Source: Flavobacterium sp. (GTDB lineage Bacteria; Bacteroidota; Bacteroidia; Flavobacteriales; Flavobacteriaceae). From it: a stretch of DNA of 59,606 nucleotides. Shown here piece by piece: positions 37,049 through 45,796 of the stretch. Where the stretch lies: contig NZ_JAMWYY010000014.1 of assembly GCF_024305175.1 (NCBI RefSeq), positions 1 to 59,606 on the forward strand, given 5' to 3'. The translations under genes were made by a program, and so were the position numbers. A model generated the notes under the pieces. The model was not told the DNA's origin, searched no databases, and saw only the letters and a list, made by a program, of their open reading frames with translations. The stretch's first letter is position 1; every line of letters starts with the position of its first letter.

Positions 37049-38062
37049 TTAATTGCTTTTACGTTGCATTTTGACCAGGTATAACATAGCTTCTTCAACA
37101 ACCTGACGGGGCGCTTTGGGATTAAACCCGAGTTGGTGTCTTGCCTTTGAAATATCAAAATCCTGTTTAAGCCCGGAGAACATTGCAATATCCTTAATCG
37201 TGAGTACAGGCGCTTTACCCAATATTTTACTTACAGATTCCATAAGTGCTGCCACAAAAAATAAAACAACTTTAGGAACTGAAACGGGTAGTTTTATATT
37301 GAGGTTAGGGAAAAGCTGCTTTGCAATAATAGTAGTCTCTCTCAATGATATAGATTTTTCATTGGCAAGTATATACCTTTCGCCATTTAATCCTTTTTCA
37401 GCAGCCATATAGCATCCTTCAGCTACATCTTTAACATTAATCCAGTTTATGTTGATATTTGTTTCAACAGGAACTTTTCCTTTCAGTATCAGGTCAATTA
37501 TATTATATGATGTACTTAAAGGTTTAAAAGCGGTACTGCCAATCATGGCAGAGGGTAATACGGCAACAAGTTCAATATTCAGTTTTTTTGCCAGCTCAAA
37601 AGCCAGTTTTTCGCCATCGCTCTTTGAGTTGTAGTACATATCCCTGCGGTCAGGGTTATAGCCGTTATCTTCTGTTATTGGCGTTTTAGTATAATTAAGC
37701 GCAGCTATAGAGCTTATGTATACAATTTTTTGTACACAGGCTTCTGCTGCCGCTTCAATCATATATCTTGTACCCTGTACATTAACATCATAAATTTCTT
37801 CCTTCGGATTTTTAGCCCACAATTTAAACACTGCGCCAACAGCATAAAATGTATGAACATCCTGCAGCGCCCTTACCATAGATTTTTTATCGGTCATATC
37901 TGCATAAACCACTTCGCAGTCGAGCCCTTCAAAAGGAGCTTTATTGGTAATATCTCTTACAGATGCCCTTACTGGTATGCCTTTTTTTAACAGCAGCCTT
38001 ACCAGGTTATTACCTAAATGTCCGTTAGCACCGGTAACAAGTGCCAGATTTTGTTTTTTCAT
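37049..38062 (-). CDS. NAD-dependent epimerase/dehydratase (dihydroflavonol-4-reductase-like)
   Basis: A 337-residue extended short-chain dehydrogenase. The Rossmann motif TGANGHLGNNLVR lies at residues 10-22. The NAD(P)-binding strand is followed by VYADMTD, then YISSIAALNYTK, and the catalytic YxxxK appears as YYNSKSDGEKLA. The C-terminal substrate domain ends in ARHQLGFNPKAPRQVVEEAM. Related proteins act on sterol-like or flavonoid-like ketones, but the substrate here is unknown. A Crp-family regulator lies 71 bp upstream on the same strand. Confidence 0.9.
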   Translation of the reverse strand: MKKQNLALVTGANGHLGNNLVRLLLKKGIPVRASVRDITNKAPFEGLDCEVVYADMTDKKSMVRALQDVHTFYAVGAVFKLWAKNPKEEIYDVNVQGTRYMIEAAAEACVQKIVYISSIAALNYTKTPITEDNGYNPDRRDMYYNSKSDGEKLAFELAKKLNIELVAVLPSAMIGSTAFKPLSTSYNIIDLILKGKVPVETNININWINVKDVAEGCYMAAEKGLNGERYILANEKSISLRETTIIAKQLFPNLNIKLPVSVPKVVLFFVAALMESVSKILGKAPVLTIKDIAMFSGLKQDFDISKARHQLGFNPKAPRQVVEEAMLYLVKMQRKSN

Positions 38063-38133
38063 AATTTATGTATTTAATTATGAAACAAAATTGAGCTTAA
38101 TGATTGTAACTGCACTTCACAAATGTTACTTAA

Positions 38134-38712
38134 TCAACGGCCTGTAATTTTTTTCCTGATCCTGCTCAGGCTTTTGGGGTTCATCCCTAAAAATGATGCT
38201 ATATATTGCAGAGGAACGTTATGCAATACATCAGGATGGGATTTTATAAAATGGAGGTATCGGTCTTCGGCAGTTAAAGTGGCCAGTGCTTTAGCCCTGT
38301 TTTCATTGTATAAAATAGATTGCTGGAAAACCCAAATACTAAAGTCTTTAAGGGCAGGACTATTATTTATTATATAATCGAGGTCTTTTTTGCTGATACG
38401 CAGCAGGTGGCACTCACTTATGCATTCCAGGTTTTCACCGGCAGGTGTCTGATCTGAAAAATGCCTGTAGGAAGTAATGAAACCAGGAGGGCAGTTTATA
38501 TGTGAGGTAACCTCATTACCGTCTTTGTTATAGCTGAATAACCTGATAAAACCTGAAACGACAAAATACAAATATTTTGGTATTTGTCCTTCTTCTTCAA
38601 TAATCCTGTTTTTTGGGTATAATATGGGTTCAAAATAACCTTCGCATAGTAAGATATCCTTTTCATTAAGAACCACACTCTCCTCTATAGTATTTATAAG
38701 GCTATCTATCAT
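38134..38712 (-). CDS. Crp/Fnr-family transcriptional regulator
   Basis: A 192-residue regulator. The cyclic-nucleotide-binding-like beta roll spans about residues 18-110 (LYFVVSGFIRLFSYNKDGNE). A C-terminal winged helix is indicated by VLHNVPLQYIASFLGMNPKS followed by LSRIRKKI, typical of the short Bacteroidota Crp-like group. The cAMP-contact Arg and Glu of classic Crp are not evident, so a different effector is likely. It probably regulates the epimerase 71 bp downstream or itself. Confidence 0.9.
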   Translation of the reverse strand: MIDSLINTIEESVVLNEKDILLCEGYFEPILYPKNRIIEEEGQIPKYLYFVVSGFIRLFSYNKDGNEVTSHINCPPGFITSYRHFSDQTPAGENLECISECHLLRISKKDLDYIINNSPALKDFSIWVFQQSILYNENRAKALATLTAEDRYLHFIKSHPDVLHNVPLQYIASFLGMNPKSLSRIRKKITGR

Positions 38713-38915
38713 TGTACTAATGTACTTAGTTTTATTGAACTTTGGTTAATAAATACAGAGGCTTTGCATAATTCTTTACCAGCTATAGTTTTGTGTCTTT
38801 TTTATGCGTAAGCACTTTAAAATTATCAGGAATAATTTAATTAAGCTTTTAGTAGAATTTATGCCATTAGTTAATGTAAACTTAAAAAAAATTATACTTG
38901 AAAAGTAACAGAGGG

Positions 38916-39626
38916 CTAAAGTTTAATCTTCTCAAAGAATTTGTTTTTGTATGTCCCGCTTATTGGGATTCTCTGATTGTCTATAATAATCTTATTTCTT
39001 TGTATAACTTCAACATATTTTAAGTTTACCACAAAAGAGTTATGAACCCGTATAAAAAGATTATCAGGAAGCTTTTCCATCAGGTTTTTAAAGTTGGAAA
39101 GTGTTAAGACATACCGGTTATTTGTAAGATGAATTTTAAGATAATCTTTTAATCCTTCTATATATTTAATATCCTCAATAACAATTTTTACACTTTCATA
39201 ATCTGATTTAACGAAAATAAACCGGCTTGGAATTTTATAATCTATAGCTTGTTCGGATGGTAGTATTTCAGAAGTATTTTTATTCAGTTTGTTTACCGCC
39301 TTCAGAAACCGTTTATATGAAACAGGCTTTACAAGATAATCTACTGCATCAAATTCAAATGCATCAATTGCAAACTGTGGGTATGCGGTAGTAAATATTA
39401 AGCTGGGTTTTGTATTAAGTGTTTCTATAAATTCTAATCCTGTAAGTATTGGCATCTCAATATCCAAAAATAAGAGATCTACCCTGTTGCTATTGATAAA
39501 CTTCATAGCTTCTATAGGATTTGTAAATGTGGCAATCAATTCTATATCATTGATAGACTCACAATATTTTTTTATAATATCTATAGCCAGTGGTTCATCA
39601 TCTATTATTACAGTATTTATTTTCAT
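38916..39626 (-). CDS. LytTR-family response regulator
   Basis: A 236-residue response regulator. The receiver domain has the Asp9/Asp10/Glu11 acidic pocket (VIIDDEPLA), phosphoacceptor Asp55 in LLFLDIEMPILTG, and a conserved Lys in VDYLVKPVSYKRF. The C-terminal LytTR DNA-binding domain (about 130-236) includes FIFVKSDYESVKIVIEDIKY, YIEGLKDYLKIHL and IRVHNSFVVNLKYV. The start overlaps the sensor kinase stop by 4 bp (ATGA), so the two form a pair. The likely targets are the neighbouring envelope genes. Confidence 0.94.
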   Translation of the reverse strand: MKINTVIIDDEPLAIDIIKKYCESINDIELIATFTNPIEAMKFINSNRVDLLFLDIEMPILTGLEFIETLNTKPSLIFTTAYPQFAIDAFEFDAVDYLVKPVSYKRFLKAVNKLNKNTSEILPSEQAIDYKIPSRFIFVKSDYESVKIVIEDIKYIEGLKDYLKIHLTNNRYVLTLSNFKNLMEKLPDNLFIRVHNSFVVNLKYVEVIQRNKIIIDNQRIPISGTYKNKFFEKIKL

Positions 39627-40654
39627 TTAAGAAACAAGGTTAATTCAACTATAAATTTACCGTTTTTAAGTTTTGTATAAAATATATTTTTTTCAGGAAA
39701 GCATATATCAATACGTTCAACGGCATTTTTTATGCCCAAACCAGTATCATTAACCCTAAAATATGCATTAGTGTTAACATCATTAATTACATTAAACTTT
39801 ATTGAATCATCTTGTATGGTAAATTCGATGTTAATATTACTTATTTCCCCATTCGTCATAACACCATATTTAAAAGCGTTTTCTACAAAAGAAATAAAGA
39901 GTAATGGCGGAATCATGATACCCTGCGGATTTCCCGTAACTTTAAATGTAACTTTATTGTTGCTGGTAAGTCTTAGTTTTTGCAGTTCAATATAGTTTTC
40001 TATATAAAAAATGTCCTGCTCCAGCCTAACCATCTCTTTATTTGTTTCATAAAGCATATAACGCATCAAATCGGCAAGATTTAATATTGCTTCCGGTGTT
40101 TTAGAAGATTTTTTTATTGAAAGCGAATATATGGTATTAAGAGAGTTAAAGAAGAAATGCGGATTTAGTTGTGCTTTTAGCAGATTAAGCTCTATGGTTT
40201 TCTTCTGAGCTTCTGTTTCTGCCTGTTGCTTAAGAGAGGCATTTAACCTTGAATATATCCGTAATAAGGTACTTATTGAAAGATGCAGTACAATCATAGC
40301 AGTATAAGGAAAAACCTTTACCATGAAGCTATGAGGCCGTTCTGGAGGTAGCTGAGACAATACTAAGGGAGGTATGTCTAAAGGATCTAACAACATTAAA
40401 ATGTATGAAAGCGTTATAATGAGGATTATTATAGAGCCTATATACAATAGCCGTTTAGAACGTAAAAGTAAGCGTGGTACAAGATAAGAATAGTTAAAAT
40501 AGAAAACAGAGACAGGCACAACTATTCGCCATACTTTAAATGTCCCTTCACCTGTTAAAGTGTTTATAACAGGAAAAGAGAGAACTAACACCCAAACAAA
40601 AAAATGTATTATAAAAGTCCTGAAACTGCTTTTTTGGTATAAAATGCTTAACAT
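39623..40654 (-). CDS. LytS-type sensor histidine kinase
   Basis: A 343-residue inner-membrane kinase. Four membrane helices lie near residues 12-32, 43-60, 70-90 and 114-135. They are followed by a coiled linker and the His_kinase domain with phosphoacceptor His166 in LKAQLNPHFFFNSLNTIYSL. The ATPase part includes IPPLLFISFVENAFKYGV and DTGLGIKNAVERI. There is no extracytoplasmic sensor domain, only short loops. It overlaps both the DUF4907 gene upstream (7 bp) and its regulator downstream (4 bp), so it belongs to the operon that starts with the barrel protein. Confidence 0.93.
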   Translation of the reverse strand: MLSILYQKSSFRTFIIHFFVWVLVLSFPVINTLTGEGTFKVWRIVVPVSVFYFNYSYLVPRLLLRSKRLLYIGSIIILIITLSYILMLLDPLDIPPLVLSQLPPERPHSFMVKVFPYTAMIVLHLSISTLLRIYSRLNASLKQQAETEAQKKTIELNLLKAQLNPHFFFNSLNTIYSLSIKKSSKTPEAILNLADLMRYMLYETNKEMVRLEQDIFYIENYIELQKLRLTSNNKVTFKVTGNPQGIMIPPLLFISFVENAFKYGVMTNGEISNINIEFTIQDDSIKFNVINDVNTNAYFRVNDTGLGIKNAVERIDICFPEKNIFYTKLKNGKFIVELTLFLK

Positions 40655-40944
40655 TTAAGTTTAATATTTAGTCTGTAAAGATCATCCTGTTTAATGGTAG
40701 GTACTTTGTTTTCCTGAATTAAATTTTTTACAGCATTACCTACTTTAAGGGCATCAACGCTGTCGCAGAACATTTTATTACCATTTTGTGAAGGAATAGT
40801 ATTTTGTTTAATCAGGACTTTTCCATTTTCTGTTATTTTATATCCGTAACCCGCATCTGATTTATATACTTCTACCAAAAGTATATCATTACTGCATGAT
40901 ACAGCAGCTACTGCTGCAACTATAAATAAAAAAATAATTTTCAT
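40648..40944 (-). CDS. DUF4907 lipoprotein
   Basis: A 98-residue small lipoprotein: lipobox AAVSC with Cys17. The mature part has the DUF4907 pattern DAGYGYKITENGKVLIKQNT, IPSQNGNKMF and a final strand. The last 7 bp overlap the LytS gene, implying translational coupling. A perfect hairpin (40959-40980) lies just upstream of its start. It is possibly a ligand-binding or signalling accessory of the sensor, but this is positional inference only. Confidence 0.8.
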   Translation of the reverse strand: MKIIFLFIVAAVAAVSCSNDILLVEVYKSDAGYGYKITENGKVLIKQNTIPSQNGNKMFCDSVDALKVGNAVKNLIQENKVPTIKQDDLYRLNIKLKC

Positions 40945-40958
40945 GATAAATGGTAATA

Positions 40959-40980
40959 GGCCAAATATTGCTATTTGGCC
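40959..40980 (-). promoter_or_regulatory. Hairpin directly upstream of the DUF4907 start
   Basis: The perfect 8-bp arms GGCCAAAT and ATTTGGCC flank a 6-nt loop. It lies between the kelch stop and the DUF4907 start, ending 14 bp before that start. There is no T run on the minus strand. It looks more like a translation-limiting or processing hairpin than a terminator. Confidence 0.55.
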
Positions 40981-41026
40981 GTTGTTTAAACATAACTTAA
41001 CATATACAAAAACTTACTACTGTTTT

Positions 41027-42004
41027 TTAGTCATCATCTTCCTGGTCTTCAAAAGGCAAAAATTCCATCATATCATCAAAATAATAGGTGCCGCTTTTAC
41101 CCAGCCCTACAAAGCCACGAATACCATTTGAGAAAGCAACAGCATCAACACGGCTTGCGGCCTCAAAATCTGTCTTGCTTCTCCATTTATCTGTAGAAGG
41201 GTCATATTCCCAAACACTGTTTCCATTGTCGCCACCACATATATATCCATAACTGCCTATGGCAAAAGCTGTAGCCTGCGATCTCATAATACTGTAATCG
41301 TCATCATCATCAAGATCAGTCAGCCGCGTCCAGGTTTCGCTTTGCGTATCAAATTTCCAGAAATCATCCTGGTGTGAGCCGTTAGATATTCCAGTACCAA
41401 AGTAAACAAAGTTATCTATAGTAAAAGTTGTGGCTTCTCTTCTTTTGTTACCTCCAAAACCAAATAATTCTATCCATGTATCTTCTTCCGGAATGTATTT
41501 CCAAAAATCTTTACGGTCATTCTGGCCGTCAAAACCAGAGCCTACGTACCCTGCTGTTACAGAGTTAAACCCAACTGCCGCACGTCTTGGTGTACCCCCA
41601 AAATCTGCAATTGGTGTCCATATACCGGTTGTTGTATCATACTTGTAAAAGTCGGCAAGTTCTTCTGTACCGTTATACCCTGTACCTACATATCCAAATC
41701 CGTTAACCATAAAGCCTGTTGCAGAGCTTCTTGGTTCACCCGGAAAGTCAGCAATTTGTTCCCAGTAACCACCATCAATATTATAGCGCCAAAAGTCGGT
41801 AAGGTAATCGTCACCATCATAGCCTGTACCCAAATAGGCAAAGTTTTCATCAGCAAATATTACAGCACTGCTTCTGGGCGATCCGTCAAAAACTGTACTT
41901 GTTATCCAGTTCCCTATATCCTTTGTTGTGTCATCATCAGAGCAGCTGGTTAATGCCATTGTTGCTATCAGTGTTATAAATGTAGATTTCAATAATCTTG
42001 TCAT
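41027..42004 (-). CDS. Kelch-repeat beta-propeller lipoprotein
   Basis: A 325-residue lipoprotein whose lipobox ALTSC is followed by SDDDTTKD, a close match to the Bacteroidota surface-export signal (acidic residues just after the Cys). About six kelch blades follow, each with DFWRYN-like and W-x-x-IADF-x-G-x-PR elements (YWEQIADFPGEPRSSATGF, IWTPIADFGGTPRRAAVGF). No catalytic residues of the galactose-oxidase type are seen. It starts 2 bp after the barrel gene stop and precedes DUF4907 and the LytS/LytTR pair. A surface binding or sensing role is plausible. Confidence 0.9.
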   Translation of the reverse strand: MTRLLKSTFITLIATMALTSCSDDDTTKDIGNWITSTVFDGSPRSSAVIFADENFAYLGTGYDGDDYLTDFWRYNIDGGYWEQIADFPGEPRSSATGFMVNGFGYVGTGYNGTEELADFYKYDTTTGIWTPIADFGGTPRRAAVGFNSVTAGYVGSGFDGQNDRKDFWKYIPEEDTWIELFGFGGNKRREATTFTIDNFVYFGTGISNGSHQDDFWKFDTQSETWTRLTDLDDDDDYSIMRSQATAFAIGSYGYICGGDNGNSVWEYDPSTDKWRSKTDFEAASRVDAVAFSNGIRGFVGLGKSGTYYFDDMMEFLPFEDQEDDD

Positions 42005-42006
42005 AG

Positions 42007-42870
42007 TTATTTTTTAAGATTAAACTTGTATATAAAATTTAGTGAAAATGAAATGTTATTCTCTAATGGTACATCGAGCTGATTGCCCGCATTGCCTTCC
42101 ATTTCAAATTTATTATAAAGCGTTTTTGCTATTAAAAAACTGGTTTCCCAACCTGTATGTGATGTATATGTGTAGCCTGTACCTGCCGAAATATCGAACC
42201 ATTCAAGATAATCAATCTTATCTTCCCCTAAACCAGAATAGAAATAGTTGTTTCCGTTATTTTTTGCATAAGCCGATGATGTTCGTGCCCATGCACTAAA
42301 CGAATGTTCCTGAGATATACTGTAAGTAAATACAGTTTCGGGTATCCCAATATTTATATCAAATTTTCTTATTGAAGCTTGTAACGACATAATTGGAAAA
42401 ATTATGGGCTTACCGTAATTTGTACTGTAGCTTGCTCCGAAAAAAACATTCCACATCTCACTTTTACCAATTTTTCTGTTAAAGCTTAAACTCGCTTCCG
42501 GTATTATATTTTCAAGTTCAGGTTTGTTATCTGTAAACCACACAAGCTGTGGAGCAAAAACCAGGCTCATGTTCCATTTTTGGTTAAGTGCCCTTGTATA
42601 TGTTAGCGAACCCTTTATAGAGAGTATATTATCAACGTTTTCTGTTTCAAATGCAGACATCATTGGGTGTTCAATACTTACACGGTTAATATCTAACATA
42701 TATTTCCAGTTATTATGGCTGTACAGAGAACCAAACTGATGGCGGTAAATAGATGCCGTATCATCATTATAAAAAGCCGAATAAGTATAGTTAGCAGATG
42801 TATTGTATTCCTGAGATATCATAACATTATTTAATAGCAGAAACAATAACATTAATAAACGTACATGCAT
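42007..42870 (-). CDS. Outer-membrane barrel protein heading the kelch/LytS operon
   Basis: A 287-residue barrel protein. I choose ATG 42868-42870 (MHVRLLMLLFLLLNNVMISQ) over the longer frame starting at 42888, because that ATG would fall inside the -7 box. The mature part alternates strands ending in NISFSLNFIYKFNLKK. It is the first gene of a minus-strand operon with kelch, DUF4907, LytS and LytTR genes, and is probably a surface partner of the kelch protein. The family is not recognised. Confidence 0.75.
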   Translation of the reverse strand: MHVRLLMLLFLLLNNVMISQEYNTSANYTYSAFYNDDTASIYRHQFGSLYSHNNWKYMLDINRVSIEHPMMSAFETENVDNILSIKGSLTYTRALNQKWNMSLVFAPQLVWFTDNKPELENIIPEASLSFNRKIGKSEMWNVFFGASYSTNYGKPIIFPIMSLQASIRKFDINIGIPETVFTYSISQEHSFSAWARTSSAYAKNNGNNYFYSGLGEDKIDYLEWFDISAGTGYTYTSHTGWETSFLIAKTLYNKFEMEGNAGNQLDVPLENNISFSLNFIYKFNLKK

Positions 42871-42885
42871 GTAATAAACTTTATC

Positions 42886-42893
42886 CAAAAGTA
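42886..42893 (-). promoter_or_regulatory. -7 box of the barrel/kelch operon
   Basis: Reads TACTTTTG on the minus strand, a perfect TAnnTTTG, 16 bp before the chosen start codon. No clear -33 element stands at the usual distance, which would be consistent with an activator-dependent promoter. Confidence 0.5.
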
Positions 42894-43111
42894 GATTTTA
42901 AAGAATTGTCCTAAAATCATAATATACACAATGGATGTTTTAATCGACATATTGGTTAATTATTACAACAACTTATCCCATAGCTATCTATGCATATATC
43001 AAACTGCCTGTCGGTAAATTCGGGTTTACTGTCTTTATTATTCTGCAGTTCATATATATCATTTTAAGTGTATGTCTTAGATTTCTACTTTAGCGGCATA
43101 AGCCATATATA

Positions 43112-44401
43112 ATGACATTTAAAAACATAACTATTGGTATAATCACTCTATTAATAATATTATGCTCTTGTGATAATACAGAGTCGTTTTCATCAGATGA
43201 TGATTTTATTCAGAGTGATGTACGTATTATTGATGTAGACACTTTCGCCATTGAAATGAGCACCTACAGGTATGATAGTATTATCAGCTCGGGCAACAGG
43301 TTACTGGTTGGGCGCTACATAGATCCTTATTTTGGAGAAGTGAAAGCCTCTGCTTATGTAGAGTTTACCCCGGCAAATTATTATTACACACTTGATGACG
43401 ATGTTGTGTTTGATTCTATTGTACTGAACCTGAGTTATGATGGTTACTATTATAGTGATACCTTACTTACCAAAACAATAGAGGTGCGAAAACTGGCAAA
43501 AGAAATAAGGTTGCCAAGCTCTCAGACTAATTATTATAATACCACATTGCTGCAGTCAGATAATGAAGTGATAGGGCAAAAAAGCTTTAAGCCCAGAATA
43601 GGCAATGATTCACTTACAATTACCCTTAATCCCGTTTTAGGTAATACTATTTTTAATGTATTAAAAAGTAACAATGTTAACGATAGGGAGGAGTTCCTGA
43701 ATTACTTAAAAGGGCTTTACATCGCACCCTCAGATTTTGAGAATGCTGCTATTACAGGATTTGCCCCGGCGCAATCATACATACGCCTATACTATTCAAA
43801 CCCTGGTGATGGTGATGTTGAGAGTGAATATATTGATTTGGTTTACAACAGCAGTTCAAACAAATTCTTCAATAATATACAGGGCAATGCCAGCGGAACT
43901 ATAACACAGGTAATAGGGGGAGGACAGGAGAATGAAGTGAAATCTAACGACTTACAAGATTTGGCTTTCATCCAGTCCGGGCTGGGGCTAATGACAAAAG
44001 TAACCTTTCCATCCATCAGAAATATAAGGGAATATAACGATGGTAAAGGCGATATTTTTAAGGCACAGCTAAAAATTAAACTTGATAAACGCTACTATAA
44101 TGATAACTATCCGATACGCGATTCTGTATATCTCTGTACTGTAGACCAAAACAACGATATAATTGCTTATGGAGGTGTTGGCTATATAGCAAGAGAAGAC
44201 CCTGAAATTAATGAAGTGTATTTAACAGCAGATGTTAATTTTTTCCTGCAGAGCGTCCTTACCGATGGCAGATACCTTAATTACGGGCTGATATTTGTGC
44301 CTTATAATTATAATTCATCGGTTGACAGGCTTATACTTAATGGCGAAAACAATCAGTATCACAGCTCTGAGCTAAAGTTAACTTATGTAATTTATGATTA
44401 A
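43112..44401 (+). CDS. DUF4270 lipoprotein
   Basis: A 429-residue lipoprotein (signal with LCSC, then DNTESFSSDDD, acidic as in surface lipoproteins). The DUF4270 pattern is seen in IDVDTFAIEMSTYRYDSI, LLVGRYIDPYFGEVKASAYV and FDSIVLNLSYDGYYY, and it continues as an all-beta body. It overlaps the next gene by 8 bp and is transcribed divergently from the kelch operon across a 241-bp gap. A weak -7 box TACTTTAG is at 43086-43093. A surface-binding role is likely; the ligand is unknown. Confidence 0.85.
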   Translation: MTFKNITIGIITLLIILCSCDNTESFSSDDDFIQSDVRIIDVDTFAIEMSTYRYDSIISSGNRLLVGRYIDPYFGEVKASAYVEFTPANYYYTLDDDVVFDSIVLNLSYDGYYYSDTLLTKTIEVRKLAKEIRLPSSQTNYYNTTLLQSDNEVIGQKSFKPRIGNDSLTITLNPVLGNTIFNVLKSNNVNDREEFLNYLKGLYIAPSDFENAAITGFAPAQSYIRLYYSNPGDGDVESEYIDLVYNSSSNKFFNNIQGNASGTITQVIGGGQENEVKSNDLQDLAFIQSGLGLMTKVTFPSIRNIREYNDGKGDIFKAQLKIKLDKRYYNDNYPIRDSVYLCTVDQNNDIIAYGGVGYIAREDPEINEVYLTADVNFFLQSVLTDGRYLNYGLIFVPYNYNSSVDRLILNGENNQYHSSELKLTYVIYD

Positions 44402-45635
44402 TTTAAAAAAAGGTTTTTTTACCTGTGTTGTTATTTATAATGTTGCGGCATTTAGCCAAACAGGAAACCTTACAAGTTCTCCTTATTCACTTTTTGGAGT
44501 AGGCAGGCAAAATGAGCTTGGTTCAGGCAAAACCAATGCTTTAGGCAGAGGTGGCTTTGCCCTGGGCAGCGAGAGCGAAATAAACAGCTTAAATCCTGCT
44601 TCGTTTGGCTCTATTCCTAAAAATTCTTTCTTTTTTGATTTGGGAATGAAAAACGAAAACAGTTATTACATTGGCAGTAATGATGAGCAATCAAACAATA
44701 CCTCAAACTTCTCTAACATATCAATGGCACTGGCGTTTGATAAAAAGTCGGCTATCGGGGTTTCTTTATTTCCTTATACTAATGTTGGCTACAACATTTC
44801 TGCCGTAACCGGCACAGTAGAAGGGTCATCAGATTTTTACAGAAGCAATATAGTAGGTAGCGGAGGCCTTAATAGTTTTCATATAAACTATGGCAGAAAG
44901 CTTAACGACCGACTTAATGTAGGTGTGCGTGGCATTTATTATTTTGGTAAAATAAATGAAGTTGAAACAGTAAATATTCAGGAAAATAAGCTTCTTATAG
45001 ACGAAAGTCATTATTACAAAGGCATACAGTTTTCTTTAGGAGGGCAATACAAGCTGCGGGATAATTTAGGTATAGGAGTGGCCGTTAACCTGCCTGCTTC
45101 TTTATCGGGGTCTAAAGAGCAAGCCGTATCATCTGTTATTGACGGAGTAGAAAGCGAAATAGAAGCTGCTGAAAACATTAAGATAAGGTCTTATCAGCTC
45201 CCGACAGAAATAGGTATTGGCACTAAATATACATATAAGGCATTTACATTTAACGCCGATTATAAGCTTAGCCTTTGGAGCGGAACCAATGAGGAAGAAA
45301 ACGCTATAGATGAGCTTACTAATCAGCATTTTGTTGGTGGCGGCGTAGAATATTTAGAAGGCGGCAGGAGTTACTTTAGTAAGATGCGCTTTAGGATGGG
45401 AGGTAATTATGATACAGGCCATATGCTGATTGACGGCTCAAAAATAAGGAGTGCCTCTGTTACAGCAGGTATAGGATTACCTTTAAGCTTAAGGTACAAC
45501 AGTTTTATTAATATTTCTTATAGTTACGGCCAGCGCGGACAGTTATCTGATATGCTTATTCGCGAAAACTACCATCTTGTATCGATAAATTTATCGCTTG
45601 AGGAAATATGGCTTGTAAAAAGATTAATAGAATAG
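44394..45635 (+). CDS. Outer-membrane protein paired with DUF4270
   Basis: A 413-residue protein. A signal peptide (NVAAFSQ) precedes an N-terminal segment SPYSLFGVGRQNELGSGKTN and LNPASFGSIPKNSFF, which resembles FadL/PorV-type outer-membrane barrels. The rest alternates strands ending in VSINLSLEEIWLVKRLIE. The 8-bp overlap with the DUF4270 gene implies coupled translation and probably a complex in the outer membrane. Exact family uncertain; transport of hydrophobic substrates or anchoring of the lipoprotein are possible. Confidence 0.8.
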   Translation: MINLKKGFFTCVVIYNVAAFSQTGNLTSSPYSLFGVGRQNELGSGKTNALGRGGFALGSESEINSLNPASFGSIPKNSFFFDLGMKNENSYYIGSNDEQSNNTSNFSNISMALAFDKKSAIGVSLFPYTNVGYNISAVTGTVEGSSDFYRSNIVGSGGLNSFHINYGRKLNDRLNVGVRGIYYFGKINEVETVNIQENKLLIDESHYYKGIQFSLGGQYKLRDNLGIGVAVNLPASLSGSKEQAVSSVIDGVESEIEAAENIKIRSYQLPTEIGIGTKYTYKAFTFNADYKLSLWSGTNEEENAIDELTNQHFVGGGVEYLEGGRSYFSKMRFRMGGNYDTGHMLIDGSKIRSASVTAGIGLPLSLRYNSFINISYSYGQRGQLSDMLIRENYHLVSINLSLEEIWLVKRLIE

Positions 45636-45676
45636 ATAAGAAGAAATTATAGTTTTCATTTGGGTTTTGTGTAATT

Positions 45677-45711
45677 GCCCGGGAGCATGCTACTTTATCC
45701 CGGGCTACTTT
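45677..45711. terminator. Hairpin terminator between convergent operons
   Basis: The perfect 8-bp arms GCCCGGGA and TCCCGGGC flank a 13-nt loop. On the plus strand the stem is followed by TACTTTTAATT. It lies between the plus-strand barrel gene and the minus-strand efflux operon. Confidence 0.65.
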
Positions 45712-45796
45712 TAATTACTTATTTGCTTCAGGGAAAAGAAGTATTTAATCGCGGCTGTAGGTTGTAGCTGAAGAAACGCAGGCAATAAAGCTATAA

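Noticed and set aside
42871..42888. Upstream ATG at 42888 as start of the barrel gene
   Set aside because: It would overlap the perfect -7 box TACTTTTG and leave no leader, whereas ATG 42870 gives a clean signal peptide.
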